From Seriola aureovittata (taxonomy: Eukaryota > Chordata > Actinopteri > Carangiformes > Carangidae), in NCBI RefSeq assembly GCF_021018895.1, contig NC_079367.1:457108-521107 (forward strand): a DNA stretch of 64,000 bases, read 5' to 3'. Numbering within the stretch: the stretch's first letter is position 1; the number at the start of each line of letters is the position of its first letter. The position numbers and the translations under genes were made by a program. The notes under the pieces were generated by a model. It did no database searches. It saw only the letters and a program-made list of their open reading frames with translations, and had not been told where the DNA came from. This document shows positions 44,601-58,700 of this stretch, one piece after another.

Positions 44601-46710
44601 TACGGCATTAAATGTCAAAAATACATCATGGTATATTAAGGCATGAAAGTTCATAAAAATGTTATAGTATGGTCAGGCATGATCCGAAATAATATAATGA
44701 GGCATAAAAATGTCAAAAAACTTCATAATATATTACGGCATTAAATGTCAAAAATAAATCATAGTATATTAAGGCATAAAAGGTCATAAAATCGTCATAG
44801 TATGGTCAGGCATGAGATGAAATAATATAATTAGCCATAAAAATGCCAAAATAGATCTTAGTATAGTATGGCAGAAAAATGACAAAAATACACCATAGTA
44901 TATTAAGGCATGAAAGTTCATAAAAATGTTATAGTATAGTATGGCAGAAAAATCACAAAAAATGACATAGGTATGGCTTAAAATGTCAAAAAAACATCAT
45001 AGTATATTAAGGCATGAAAGTTCATAAAAATGTTATAGTATGGTCAGGCATGATCCGAAATAATATAATGACGCATAAAAATGTCAAAAAACTTCATAAT
45101 ATATTACGGCATTAAATGTCAAAAATACATCATAGTATATTAAGTCATAAAAGGTCATAAAATCGTCATAGTATGGTCAGGCATGAGACAAAATAATATA
45201 ATTAGCCATAAAAATGCCAAAAAACGTCATAGTATAGTATGGCAGAAAATGTCAAAAATACATCAAAGTATATTAAGGCATAAAAGGTCATAAGATCATC
45301 GCAGTATGGTCTGGCATGAGACGAAATAATATAATTAGCCATAAAAATGCCAAAATAGATCTTAGTATAGTATGGCAAAATAATGACAAATTACGACATA
45401 GTATAGTATGGCATAAAATGTCAAAAATACATCATGGTATATTAATGCATAAAAGGTCATAAAATGTTATAGTATGGTCAGGCATGATCCAAAATAATAT
45501 AATGAGGCATAAAAATGTCAAAAAACGTCATAATATATTACGGCATTAAATGTCAAAAATACATCATAGTATATTAAGGCATAAAAGGTCATAAAATCGT
45601 CATAGTATGGTCAGGCATGAGACGAAATAATATAATTAGCCATAAAAATACCAAAAAAGATCTTAGGGTAGTATGGCATAAAAATGTCAAAAAACGTCAT
45701 AATATATTATGGCATGAAATGTCAAAAAACGACATAGTATAGTATGGCAGAAAATGTCAAAAATACACCATAGTATATTAAGGCATAAAAGGTCATAAGA
45801 TCATCGCAGTATGGTCTGGCATGAGATGAAATAATATAATTAGCCATAAAAATGCCAAAATAGATCTTAGTATAGTATGGCAGAAAAATGACAAAAATAC
45901 ATCATAGTATATTAAGGCTTCAAAGTTCATAAAAACATTATACTATGGTCTGGCATGAGACGAAATACTATAATTAGCAATAAAAATGCCAAAAAAGATC
46001 TTAGGGTAGTATGGCAGACAAATGACAAAAAACGACATAGTATAGTATGGCATAAAATGTCAAAAATACATCATGGTATATTAAGGCATGAAAGTTCATA
46101 AAAATGTTTCAGTATGGTCAGGCATGAAAAGTCACAGTATAATAAGGCATAAAAAGTCATAAAAACTTCATAGTACAGTAAGGCATAAAAAGTCATAAAA
46201 ACGACAGTATATTAAGGCATAAAAAGTCACAAAAAAGTCATAATATAGTAAGGCATGAAAAGTCATAGTATAGTAAGGCATAAAAAGTCATGAAAACGAA
46301 AAAGTGTATTCAGGCATAAAAAGTCACAAAAAAGTCATAATATAGTAAGGCATGAAAAGGCACAGTATAATAAGGCATAAAAAGTCACAAAATAGTCATA
46401 ATATAGTAGGGCATAAAAAGTCATAAAAACGAAAAAGTGTAGTCAGGCATAAAAAGTAACAAAAAAGTCATAATATAGTAAGGCATGAAAAGTCATATTA
46501 CAGCAAGGCATAAAAAGTCATAAAAAAGATATAGGACATTAAGGCATAAAAAGTCACAAAAAAGTCAGAATATAGTAAGGCATGAAAAGTCATCAAAACA
46601 TCATAGTATATTAAGGCATGAAAAGTCACAAAAAAGTCATAATATAGTAAGGCATGAAAAGTCACAGTATAATAAGGCATAAAAAGTCATAAAAACGACA
46701 TAGTATATTA
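41602..46710. repeat. AT-rich minisatellite inserted in the satellite
   Basis: Short units of about 30-36 bp begin with GGCAT or a variant (for example GGCATAAAAATGTCAAAAAA). In the centre, six variant units form a ~200-bp higher-order period (TATATTAAGG at 42461, 42661 and 42861). The right 600 bp use a simpler unit, GGCATAAAAAGTCATAAAAA. Both ends join the satellite at a shared TTAAG. No gene is seen. Confidence 0.92.
41727..41880 (+). mobile_element. tRNA-derived SINE, internally deleted
   Basis: A box TGGCGTAGTGG is at 41737-41747 and B box GGTTCGAATCC at 41813-41823, followed by AATAAAGGCATAAAAGCC and an A-rich tail. This resembles tRNA-derived SINEs of percomorph fish (from memory) with the middle part lost. 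A short tandem duplication (GGCTACAGTCCT-like) lengthens the A-to-B spacing. AAAAATGTCAAAAA occurs on both sides and may be the target duplication, but the host minisatellite also contains that motif. Confidence 0.75.
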
Positions 46711-49700
46711 AGACTAGTGTGAATGTCACAATGGAAAAGTTTGTCCAAAGTCCACAAGTTTGGTGTCTACGGACTCGGCTCGTCACGCTGAGTAACATAT
46801 GTCAGCCCCAGCCTTCTGAGTCGCTCCGTTCCGAAGGGCCGCCATGGGCAGTCTCTCATACGTTGCTGGGAGACACGGTTAAATTCTGTGTTTTAATAAT
46901 TTCCAAAAAATTTTCTCAAAAGTCCACATATTTGTTATCTACGGAATCGTCACGTCACGCTGAGTAACATATGTCAGCCCCAGGCTTCTAAGTCGCTCCC
47001 TTCGGAAGGGATGCCTCGTTAAACGTCTCCGAGGCCCGCTTGCTGGGACGAAAAATTTTGTCAAAAGTCCACAAATTGGGTATCTACGGACTATGTCACG
47101 CTGAGTAACATATGTCAGCCCCAGCCTTCTGAGTCGCTCCCTTCCGAAGGGTCATCTCTCATATGCTGAGGTGCCACACCATTAAGACTAGTGTGAATGT
47201 CACAACGGAAAAGTTTGTCCAAAGTCCACAAGTTTGGTGTCTACGGACTCGGCTCGTCACGCTGAGTAACATATGTCAGCCCCAGCCTTCTGAGTCGCTC
47301 CCTTCCGAAGGGCCGCCATGGGCGGTCTCTCATACGCTGCCGGGAGACACGGTTAAATTCTGTGTTTTAATAATTTCCAAAAAATTTTCTCAAAAGTCCA
47401 CATATTTGGTATCTACGGAATCGGCACGTCACGCTGAGTAACAACATATGTCAGCCCCAGGCTTCTAAGTCGCTCCCTTCGGAAGGGATGCCTCGTTAAA
47501 CGTCTCCGATGCCCGCTTGCTGGGACGAAAAATTTTGTCAAAAGTCCACAAATTGGGTATCTACGGACTGGGCTCGTCACGCTGAGTAACATATGTCAGC
47601 CCCAGCCTTCTGAGTCGCTCCCTTCCGAAGGGTCATCTCTCATATGCTGAGGTGCCACACCATTAAGACTAGTGTGAATGTCACAACGGAAAAGTTTGTC
47701 CAAAGTCCACAAGTTTGGTGTCTACGGACTCGGCTCGTCACGCTGAGTAACATATGTGAACCCCAGCCTTCTGAGTCGCTCCGTTCCGAAGGGCCGCCAT
47801 GGGCGGTCTGTCATACGCTGCCGGGAGACACGGTTAAATTCTGTGTTTTAATAATTTCCAAAAGATTTTCTCAAAAGTCCACATATTTGGTATCTACGGA
47901 ATCGTCACGTCACGCTGAGTAACATATGTGAGCCCCAGGCTTCTAAGTCGCTCCCTTCGGAAGGGATGCCTCGTTAAACGTCTCCGAGGCCCGCTTGCTG
48001 GGACGAAAAATTTTGTCAAAAGTCCACAAATTGGGTATCTAAGGACTCGGCTCGTCACGCTGAGTAACATATGTCAGCCCCAGCCTTCTGAGTCGCTCCC
48101 TTCCGAAGGGTCATCTCTCATATGCTGAGGTGCCACACCATTAAGACTAGTGTGAATGTCACAACGGAAAAGTTTGTCCAAAGTCCACAAGTTTGGTGCC
48201 TACGGACTCGGCTCGTCACGCTGAGTAACATATGTCAACCCCAGCCTTCTGAGTCGCTCCATTCCGAAGGGCCGCCATGGGCGGTCTCTCATACGCTGCC
48301 GGGAGACACGGTTAAATTCTGTGTTTTAATAATTTCCAAAATATTTTCTCAAAAGTCCACATATTTGGTATCTACGGAATCGTCACGTCACGCTGAGTAA
48401 CATATGTCAGCCCCAGGCTTCTAAGTCGCTCCCTTCGGAAGGGATGCCTCGTTAAACGTCTCCGAGGCCCGCTTGCTGGGACGAAAAATTTTGTCAAAAG
48501 TCCACAAATTGGGTATCTACGGACTCGGCTCGTCACGCTGAGTAACATATGTCAGCCCCAGCCTTCTGAGTCGCTCCCTTCGAAGGGTCATCTCTCATAT
48601 GCTGAGGTGCCACACCATTAAGACTAGTGTGAATGTCACAACGGAAAAGTTTGTCCAAAGTCCACAAGTTTGGTGTCTACGGACTCGGCTCGTCACGCTG
48701 AGTAACATATGTCAGCCCCAGCCTTCTGAGTCGCTCCCTTCCGCAGGGCCGCCATGGGTCATCTCTCATATGCTGAGGTGCCACACCATTAAGACTAGTG
48801 TGAATGTCACAACGGAAAAGTTTGTCCAAAGTCCACAAGTTTGGTGTCTACGGACTCGGCTCGTCACGCTGAGTAACATATTTCAGCCCCAGCCTTCTGA
48901 GTCGCTCCCTTCTGAAGGGCCGCCATGGGCGGTCTCTCATACGCTGCCGGGAGACACGGTTAAATTCTGTGTTTTAATAATTCCAAAAAATTTTACTCAA
49001 AAGCCCACAAATTTGGTATCTACGGAATCGTCACGTCACGCTGAGTAACATATGTCAGCCCCAGGCTTCTAAGTCGCTCCCTTCGGAAGGGATGCCTCGT
49101 TAAACGTCTCCGAGGCCCGCTTGCTGGGACGAAAAATTTTGTCAAAAGTCCACAAATTGGGTATCTACGGACTCGGCTCGTCACGCTGAGTAACATATGT
49201 CAGCCCCAGCCTTCTGAGTCGCTCCCTTCCGAAGGGCCGCCATGGGCGGTCTCTCATACGCTGCCGGGAGACACGGTTAAATTCTGTGTTTTAATAATTT
49301 CCAAAAAATTTTCTCAAAAGTCCACATATTTGGTATCTACGGAATCGTCACGTCACGCTGAGTAACATATGTCAGCCCCAGGCTTCTAAGTCGCTCCCTT
49401 CGGAAGGGATGCCTCGTTAAACGTCTCCGAGGCCCGCTTGCTGGGACGAAAAATTTTGTCAAAATTCCACAAATTGGGTATCTACGGACTCGGCTCGTCA
49501 CGCTGAGTAACATATGTCAGCCCCAGCCTTCTGAGTCGCTCCCTTCCGAAGGGTCATCTCTCATATGCTGAGGTGCCACACCATTAAGACTAGTGTGAAT
49601 GTCACAACGGAAAATTTGTCCAAAGTCCACAAGTTTGGTGTCTACGGACTCGGCTCGTCACGCTGAGTAACATATGTCAGCCCCAGCCTTCTGAGTCGCT

Positions 49701-52700
49701 CCCTTCCGCAGGGCCGCCATGGGTCATCTCTCATATGCTGAGGTGCCACACCATTAAGACTAGTGTGAATGTCACAACGGAAAAGTTTGTCCAAAGTCCA
49801 CAAGTTTGGTGTCTACGGACTCGGCTCGTCACGCTGAGTAACATATGTCAGCCCCAGCCTTCTGAGTCGCTCCCTTCCGAAGGGCCGCCATGGGCGGTCT
49901 CTCATACGCTGCCGGGAGACACGGTTAAATTCTGTGTTTTAATAATTTCCAAAAAATTTACTCAAAAGCCCACAAGTTTGGTATCTACGGAATCGTCACG
50001 TCACGCTGAGTAACATATGTCAGCCCCAGGCTTCTAAGTCGCTCCCTTCGGAAGGGATGCCTCGTTAAACGTCTCCGAGGCCCGCTTGCTGGGACGAAAA
50101 ATTTTGTCAAAAGTCCACAAATTGGGTATCTACGGACTCGGCTCGTCACGCTGAGTAACATATGTCAGCCCCAGCCTTCTGAGTCGCTCCCTTCCGAAGG
50201 GCCGCCATGGGCGGTCTCTCATACGCTGCCGGGAGACACGGTTAAATTCTGTGTTTTAATAATTTCCAAAAAATTTTCTCAAAAGTCCACATATTTGGTA
50301 TCTACGGAATCGTCACGTCACGCTGAGTAACATATGTCAGCCCCAGGCTTCTAAGTCGCTCCCTTCGGAAGGGATGCCTCGTTAAACGTCTCCGAGGCCC
50401 GCTTGCTGGGACGAAAAATTTTGTCAAAATTCCACAAATTGGGTATCTACGGACTCGGCTCGTCACGCTGAGTAACATATGTCAGCCCCAGCCTTCTGAG
50501 TCGCTCCCTTCCGAAGGGTCATCTCTCATATGCTGAGGTGCCACACCATTAAGACTAGTGTGAATGTCACAACGGAAAAGTTTGTCCAAAGTCCACAAGT
50601 TTGGTGCCTACGGACTCGGCTCGTCACGCTGAGTAACATATGTCAACCCCAGCCTTCTGAGTCGCTCCGTTCCGAAGGGCCGCCATGGGCGGTCTCTCAT
50701 ACGCTGCCGGGAGACACGGTTAAATTCTGTGTTTTAATAATTTCCAAAAAATTTTCTCAAAAGTCCACATATTTGGTATCTACGGAATCGTCACGTCACG
50801 CTGAGTAACATATGTCAGCCCCAGGCTTCTAAGTCGCTCCTTCGGAAGGGATGCCTCGTTAAACGTCTCCGAGGCCGCTTGCTGGGACGAAAAATTTTGT
50901 CAAAAGTCCACAAATTGGGTATCTACGGCCTCGGCTCGTCACGCTGAGTAACATATGTCAGCCCCAGCCTTCTGAGTCGCTCCCTTCCGAAGGGTCATCT
51001 CTCATATGCTGAGGTGCCACACCATTAAGACTAGTGTGAATGTCACAACGGAAAAGTTTGTCCAAAGTCCACAAGTTTGGTGTCTACGGACTCGGCTCGT
51101 CACGCTGAGTAACATATGTCAGCCCCAGCCTTCTGAGTCGCTCCCTCCGAAGGTCATCTCTCATATGCTGAGGTGCCACACCATTAAGACTAGTGTGAAT
51201 GTCACAACGGAAAAGTTTGTCCAAAGTCCACAAGTTTGGTGTCTACGGACTCGGCTCGTCACGCTGAGTAACATATGTCAGCCCCAGCCTTCTGAGTCGC
51301 TCCCTTCCGAAGGGCCGCCATGGGTCATCTCTCATATGCTGAGGTGCCACACCATTAAGACTAGTGTGAATGTCACAACGGAAAAGTTTGTCCAAAGTCC
51401 ACAAGTTTGGTGTCTACGGACTTGGCTCGTCACGCTGAGTAACATATGTCAGCCCCAGCCTTCTGAGTCGCTCCGTTCCGAAGGGCCGCCATGGGCGGTC
51501 TCTCATACGCTGCCGGGAGACACGGTTAAATTCTGTGTTTTAATAATTTCCAAAAAATTTTCTCAAAAGTCCACATATTTGGTATCTACGGAATCGTCAC
51601 GTCACGCTGAGTAACATATGTCAGCCCCAGGCTTCTAAGTCGCTCCCTTCGGAAGGGATGCCTCGTTAAACGTCTCCGAGGCCCGCTTGCTGGGACGAAA
51701 AATTTTGTCAAAAGTCCACAAATTGGGTATCTACGGACTCGGCTCGTCACGCTGAGTAACATATGTCAGCCCCAGCCTTCTGAGTCGCTCCCTTCCGAAG
51801 GGTCATCTCTCATATGCTGAGGTGCCACACCATTAAGACTAGTGTGAATGTCACAACGGAAAAGTTTGTCCAAAGTCCACAAGTTTGGTGTCTACGGACT
51901 CGGCTCGTCACGCTGAGTAACACATGTCAACCCCAGCCTTCTCAGTCGCTCCGTTCCGAAGGGCCGCCATGGGCGGTCTCTCATACGCTGCCGGGAGACA
52001 CGGTTAAATTCTGTGTTTTAATAATTTCCAAAAAATTTTCTCAAAAGCCCACAAATTTGGTATCTACGGAATCGTCACGTCACGCTGAGTAACATATGTC
52101 AGCCCCAGGCTTCTAAGTCGCTCCTTCGGAAGGGATGCCTCGTTAAACGTCTCCGAGGCCGCTTGCTGGGACGAAAAATTTTGTCAAAAGTCCACAAATT
52201 GGGTATCTAAGGACTCGGCTCGTCACGCTGAGTAACATATGTCAGCCCCGCCTTCTGAGTCGCTCCCTTCCGAAGGGTCATCTCTCATATGCTGAGGTGC
52301 CACACCATTAAGACTAGTGTGAATGTCACAACGGAAAAGTTTGTCCAAAGTCCACAAGTTTGGTGTCTACGGACTCGGCTCGTCACGCTGAGTAACATAT
52401 GTCAGCCCCAGCCTTCTGAGTCGCTCCCTTCCGAAGGGCCGCCATGGGTCATCTCTCATATGCTGAGGTGCCACACATTAAGACTAGTGTGAATGTCACA
52501 ACGGAAAAGTTTGTCCAAAGTCCACAAGTTTGGTGTCTACGGACTCGGCTCGTCACGCTGAGTAACATATGTCAGCCCCAGCCTTCTGAGTCGCTCCGTT
52601 CCGAAGGGCCGCCATGGGCGGTCTCTCATACGCTGCCGGGAGAAACGGTTAAATTCTGTGTTTTAATAATTTCAAAAAATTTTCTCAAAAGCCCACAAAT

Positions 52701-55700
52701 TTGGTATCTACGGAATCGTCACGTGACGCTGAGTAACATATGTCAGCCCCAGGCTTCTAAGTCGCTCCCTTCGGAAGGGATGCCTCGTTAAACGTCTCCG
52801 AGGCCGCTTGCTGGGACGAAAAATTTTGTCAAAAGTCCACAAATTGGGTATCTAAGGACTCGGCTCGTCACGCTGAGTAACATATGTCAGCCCCAGCCTT
52901 CTGAGTCGCTCCCTTCCGAAGGGTCATCTCTCATATGCTGAGGTGCCACACCATTAAGACTAGTGTGAATGTCACAACGGAAAAGTTTGTCCAAAGTCCA
53001 CAAGTTTGGTGCCTACGGACTCGGCTCGTCACGCTGAGTAACATATGTCAACCCCAGCCTTCTGAGTCGCTCCGTTCGAAGGGCCGCCATGGGCGGTCTC
53101 TCATACGCTGCGGGAGACACGGTTAAATTCTGTGTTTTAATAATTTCCAAAAAATTTTCTCAAAAGTCCACATATTTGGTATCTACGGAATCGTCACGTC
53201 ACGCTGAGTAACATATGTCAGCCCCAGGCTTCTAAGTCGCTCCCTTCGGAAGGGATGCCTCGTTAAACGTCTCCGAGGCCCGCTTGCTGGGACGAAAAAT
53301 TTTGTCAAAAGTCCACAAATTGGGTATCTACGGACTCGGCTCGTCACGCTGAGTAACATATGTCAGCCCCAGCCTTCTGAGTCGCTCCCTTCCGAAGGGT
53401 CATCTCTCATATGCTGAGGTGCCACACCATTAAGACTAGTGTGAATGTCACAACGGAAAAGTTTGTCCAAAGTCCACAAGTTTGGTGTCTACGGACTCGG
53501 CTCGTCACGCTGAGTAACACATGTCAACCCCAGCCTTCTGAGTCGCTCCGTTCCGAAGGGCCGCCATGGGCGGTCTCTCATACGCTGCCGGGAGACACGG
53601 TTAAATTCTGTGTTTTAATAATTTCCAAAAAATTTTCTCAAAAGCCCACAAATTTGGTATCTACGGAATCGTCACGTCACGCTGAGTAACATATGTCAGC
53701 CCCAGGCTTCTAAGTCGCTCCCTTCGGAAGGGATGCCTCGTTAAACGTCTCCGAGGCCCGCTTGCTGGGACGAAAAATTTTGTCAAAAGTCCACAAATTG
53801 GGTATCTAAGGACTCGGCTCGTCACGCTGAGTAACATATGTCAGCCCCAGCCTTCTGAGTCGCTCCCTTCCGAAGGGTCATCTCTCATATGCTGAGGTGC
53901 CACACCATTAAGACTAGTGTGAATGTCACAACGGAAAAGTTTGTCCAAAGTCCACAAGTTTGGTGTCTACGGACTCGGCTCGTCACGCTGAGTAACATAT
54001 GTCAGCCCCAGCCTTCTGAGTCGCTCCCTTCCGAAGGGCCGCCATGGGTCATCTCTCATATGCTGAGGTGCCACACCATTAAGACTAGTGTGAATGTCAC
54101 AACGGAAAAGTTTGTCCAAAGTCCACAAGTTTGGTGTCTACGGACTCGGCTCGTCACGCTGAGTAACATATGTCAGCCCCAGCCTTCTGAGTCGCTCCGT
54201 TCCGAAGGGCCGCCATGGGCGGTCTCTCATACGCTGCCGGGAGAAACGGTTTAAATTCTGTGTTTTAATAATTTCCAAAAAATTTTCTCAAAAGCCCACA
54301 AATTTGGTATATACGGAATCGTCACGTGACGCTGAGTAACATATGTCAGCCCCAGGCTTCTAAGTCGCTCCCTTCGGAAGGATGCCTCGTTAAACGTCTC
54401 CGAGGCACGCTTGCTGGGACGAAAAATTTTGTCAAAAGTCCACAAATTGGGTATCTAAGGACTCGGCTCGTCACGCTGAGTAACATATGTCAGCCCCAGC
54501 CTTCTGAGTCGCTCCCTTCCGAAGGGTCATCTCTCATATGCTGAGGTGCCACACCATTAAGACTAGTGTGAATGTCACAACGGAAAAGTTTGTCCAAAGT
54601 CCACAAGTTTGGTGCCTACGGACTCGGCTCGTCACGCTGAGTAACATATGTCAACCCCAGCCTTCTGAGTCGCTCCGTTCCGAAGGGCCGCCATGGGCGG
54701 TCTCTCATACGCTGCCGGGAGAAACGGTTAAATTCTGTGTTTTAATAATTTCCAAAAAATTTTCTCAAAAGTCCACATATTTGGTATCTACGGAATCGTC
54801 ACGTCACGCTGAGTAACATATGTCAGCCCCAGGCTTCTAAGTCGCTCCCTTCGGAAGGGATGCCTCGTTAAACGTCTCCGAGGCCCGCTTGCTGGGACGA
54901 AAAATTTTGTCAAAAGTCCACAAATTGGGTATCTAAGGACTCGGCTCGTCACGCTGAGTAACATATGTCAGCCCCAGCCTTCTGAGTCGCTCCCTTCCGA
55001 AGGGTCATCTCTCATATGCTGAGGTGCCACACCATTAAGACTAGTGTGAATGTCACAACGGAAAAGTTTGTCCAAAGTCCACAAGTTTGGTGTCTACGGA
55101 CTCGGCTCGTCACGCTGAGTACATATGTCAGCCCCAGCCTTCTGAGTCGCTCCCTTCCGAAGGGCCGCCATGGGTCATCTCTCATATGCTGAGGTGCCAC
55201 ACCATTAAGACTAGTGTGAATGTCACAACGGAAAAGTTTGTCCAAAGTCCACAAGTTTGGTGTCTACGGACTCGGCTCGTCACGCTGAGTAACATATGTC
55301 AGCCCCAGCCTTCTGAGTCGCTCCGTTCCGAAGGGCCGCCATGGGCGGTCTCTCATACGCTGCCGGGAGAAACGGTTAAATTCTGTGTTTTAATAATTTC
55401 CAAAAAATTTTCTCAAAAGCCCACAAATTTGGTATCTACGGAATCGTCACGTGACGCTGAGTAACATATGTCAGCCCCAGGCTTCTAAGTCGCTCCCTTC
55501 GGAAGGGATGCCTCGTTAAACGTCTCCGAGGCACGCTTGCTGGGACGAAAAATTTTGTCAAAAGTCCACAAATTGGGTATCTAAGGACTCGGCTCGTCAC
55601 GCTGAGTAACATATGTCAGCCCCAGCCTTCTGAGTCGCTCCCTTCCGAAGGGTCATCTCTCATATGCTGAGGTGCCACACCATTAAGACTAGTGTGAATG

Positions 55701-58700
55701 TCACAACGGAAAAGTTTGTCCAAAGTCCACAAGTTTGGTGCCTACGGACTCGGCTCGTCACGCTGAGTAACATATGTCAACCCCAGCCTTCTGAGTCGCT
55801 CCGTTCCGAAGGGCCGCCATGGGTGGTCTCTCATACGCTGCCGGGAGACACGGTTAAATTCTGTGTTTTAATAATTTCCAAAAAACTTTCTCAAAAGTCC
55901 ACATATTTGGTATCTACGGAATCGTCACGTCACGCTGAGTAACATATGTCAGCCCCAGGCTTCTAAGTCGCTCCCTTCGGAAGGGATGCCTCGTTAAACG
56001 TCTCCGAGGCCCGCTTGCTGGGACGAAAAATTTTGTCAAAAGTCCACAAATTGGGTATCTAAGGACTCGGCTCGTCACGCTGAGTAACATATGTCAGCCC
56101 CAGCCTTCTGAGTCGCTCCCTTCCGAAGGGTCATCTCTCATATGCTGAGGTGCCACACCATTAAGAATAGTGTGAATGTCACAACGGAAAAGTTTGTCCA
56201 AAGTCCACAAGTTTGGTGTCTACGGACTTGGCTCGTCACGCTGAGTAACATATGTCAGCCCCAGCCTTCTGAGTCGCTCCCTTCCGAAGGGCCGCCATGG
56301 GTCATCTCTCATATGCTGAGGTGCCACACCATTAAGACTAGTGTGAATGTCACAACGGAAAAGTTTGTCCAAAGTCCACAAGTTTGGTGTCTACGGACTC
56401 GGCTCGTCACGCTGAGTAACATATGTCAGCCCCAGCCTTCTGAGACGCTCCCTTCCGAAGGGCCGCCATGGGTCATCTCTCATATGCTGAGGTGCACACC
56501 ATTAAGACTAGTGTGAATGTCACAACGGAAAAGTTTGTCCAAAGTCCACAAGTTTGGTGTCTACGGACTCGGCTCGTCACGCTGAGTAACATATGTCAAC
56601 CCCAGCCTTCTGAGTCGCTCCGTTCCGAAGGGCCGCCATGGGCGGTCTCTCATACGCTGCCGGGAGACACGGTTAAATTCTGTGTTTTAATAATTTCCAA
56701 AAAATTTTCTCAAAAGTCCACATATTTGGTATCTACGGAATCGTCACGTCACGCTGAGTAACATATGTCAGCCCCAGGCTTCTAAGTCGCTCCCTTTGGA
56801 AGGGATGCCTCGTTAAACGTCTCCGAGGCCCGCTTGCTGGGACGAAAAATTTTGTCAAAAGTCCACAAATTGGGTATCTACGGACTCGGCTCGTCACGCT
56901 GAGTAACATATGTCAGCCCCAGCCTTCTGAGTCGCTCCCTTCCGAAGGGTCATCTCTCATATGCTGAGGTGCCACACCATAAAGACTAGTGTGAATGTCA
57001 CAACGGAAAAGTTTGTCCAAAGTCCACAAGTTTGGTGTCTACGGACTCGGCTCGTCACGCTGAGTAACATATGTCAGCCCCAGCCTTCTGAGTCGCTCCC
57101 TTCCGAAGGGCCGCCATGGGTCATCTCTCATATGCTGAGGTGCCACACCATTAAGACTAGTGTGAATGTCACAACGGAAAAGTTTGTCCAAAGTCCACAA
57201 GTTTGGTGTCTACGGACTCGGCTCGTCACGCTGAGTAACATATGTCAGCCCCAGCCTTCTGAGTCGCTCCCTTCCGAAGGGCCGCCATGGGCGGTCTCTC
57301 ATACGCTGCCGGAGAAACGGTTAAATTCTGTGTTTTAATAATTTCCAAAAAATTTTCTCAAAAGCCCACAAATTTGGTATCTACGGAATCGTCACGTGAC
57401 GCTGAGTAACATATGTCAGCCCCAGGCTTCTAAGTCGCTCCCTTCGGAAGGGATGCCTCGTTAAACGTCTCCGAGGCACGCTTGCTGGGACGAAAAATTT
57501 TGTCAAAAGTCCACAAATTGGGTATCTAAGGACTCGGCTCGTCACGCTGAGTAACATATGTCAGCCCCAGCCTTCTGAGTCGCTCCCTTCCGAAGGGTCA
57601 TCTCTCATATGCTGAGGTGCCACACCATTAAGACTAGTGTGAATGTCACAACGGAAAAGTTTGTCCAAAGTCCACAAGTTTGGTGTCTACGGACTCGGCT
57701 CGTCACGCTGAGTAACATATGTCAACCCCAGCCTTCTGAGTCGCTCCGTTCCGAAGGGCCGCCATGGGCGGTCTCTCATACGCTGCCGGGAGACACGGTT
57801 AAATTCTGTGTTTTAATAATTTCCAAAAAATTTTCTCAAAAGTCCACATATTTGGTATCTACGGAATCGTCACGTCACGCTGAGTAACATATGTCAGCCC
57901 CAGGCTTCTAAGTCGCTCCCTTCGGAAGGGATGCCTCGTTAAACGTCTCCGAGGCCCGCTTGCTGGGACGAAAAATTTTGTCAAAAGTCCACAAATTGGG
58001 TATCTAAGGACTCGGCTCGTCACGCTGAGTAACATATGTCAGCCCCAGCCTTCTGAGTCGCTCCCTTCCGAAGGGTCATCTCTCATATGCTGAGGTGCCA
58101 CACCATTAAGAATAGTGTGAATGTCACAACGGAAAAGTTTGTCCAAAGTCCACAAGTTTGGTGTCTACGGACTTGGCTCGTCACGCTGAGTAACATATGT
58201 CAGCCCCAGCCTTCTGAGTCGCTCCCTTCCGAAGGGCCGCCATGGGTCATCTCTCATATGCTGAGGTGCCACATTAAGACTAGTGTGAATGTCACAACGG
58301 AAAAGTTTGTCCAAAGTCCACAAGTTTGGTGTCTACGGACTCGGCTCGTCACGCTGAGTAACATATGTCAGCCCCAGCCTTCTGAGTCGCTCCCTTCCGA
58401 AGGGAGCCATGGGTCATCTCTCATATGCTGAGGTGCCACACCATTAAGACTAGTGTGAATGTCACAACGGAAAAGTTTGTCCAAAGTCCACAAGTTTGGT
58501 GTCTACGGACTCGGCTCGTCACGCTGAGTAACATATGTCAGCCCCAGCCTTCTGAGTCGCTCCGTTCCGAAGGGCCGCCATGGGCGGTCTCTCATACGCT
58601 GCCGGGAGACACGGTTAAATTCTGTGTTTTAATAATTTCCAAAAAATTTTCTCAAAAGTCCACATATTTGGTATCTACGGAATCGTCACGTCACGCTGAG

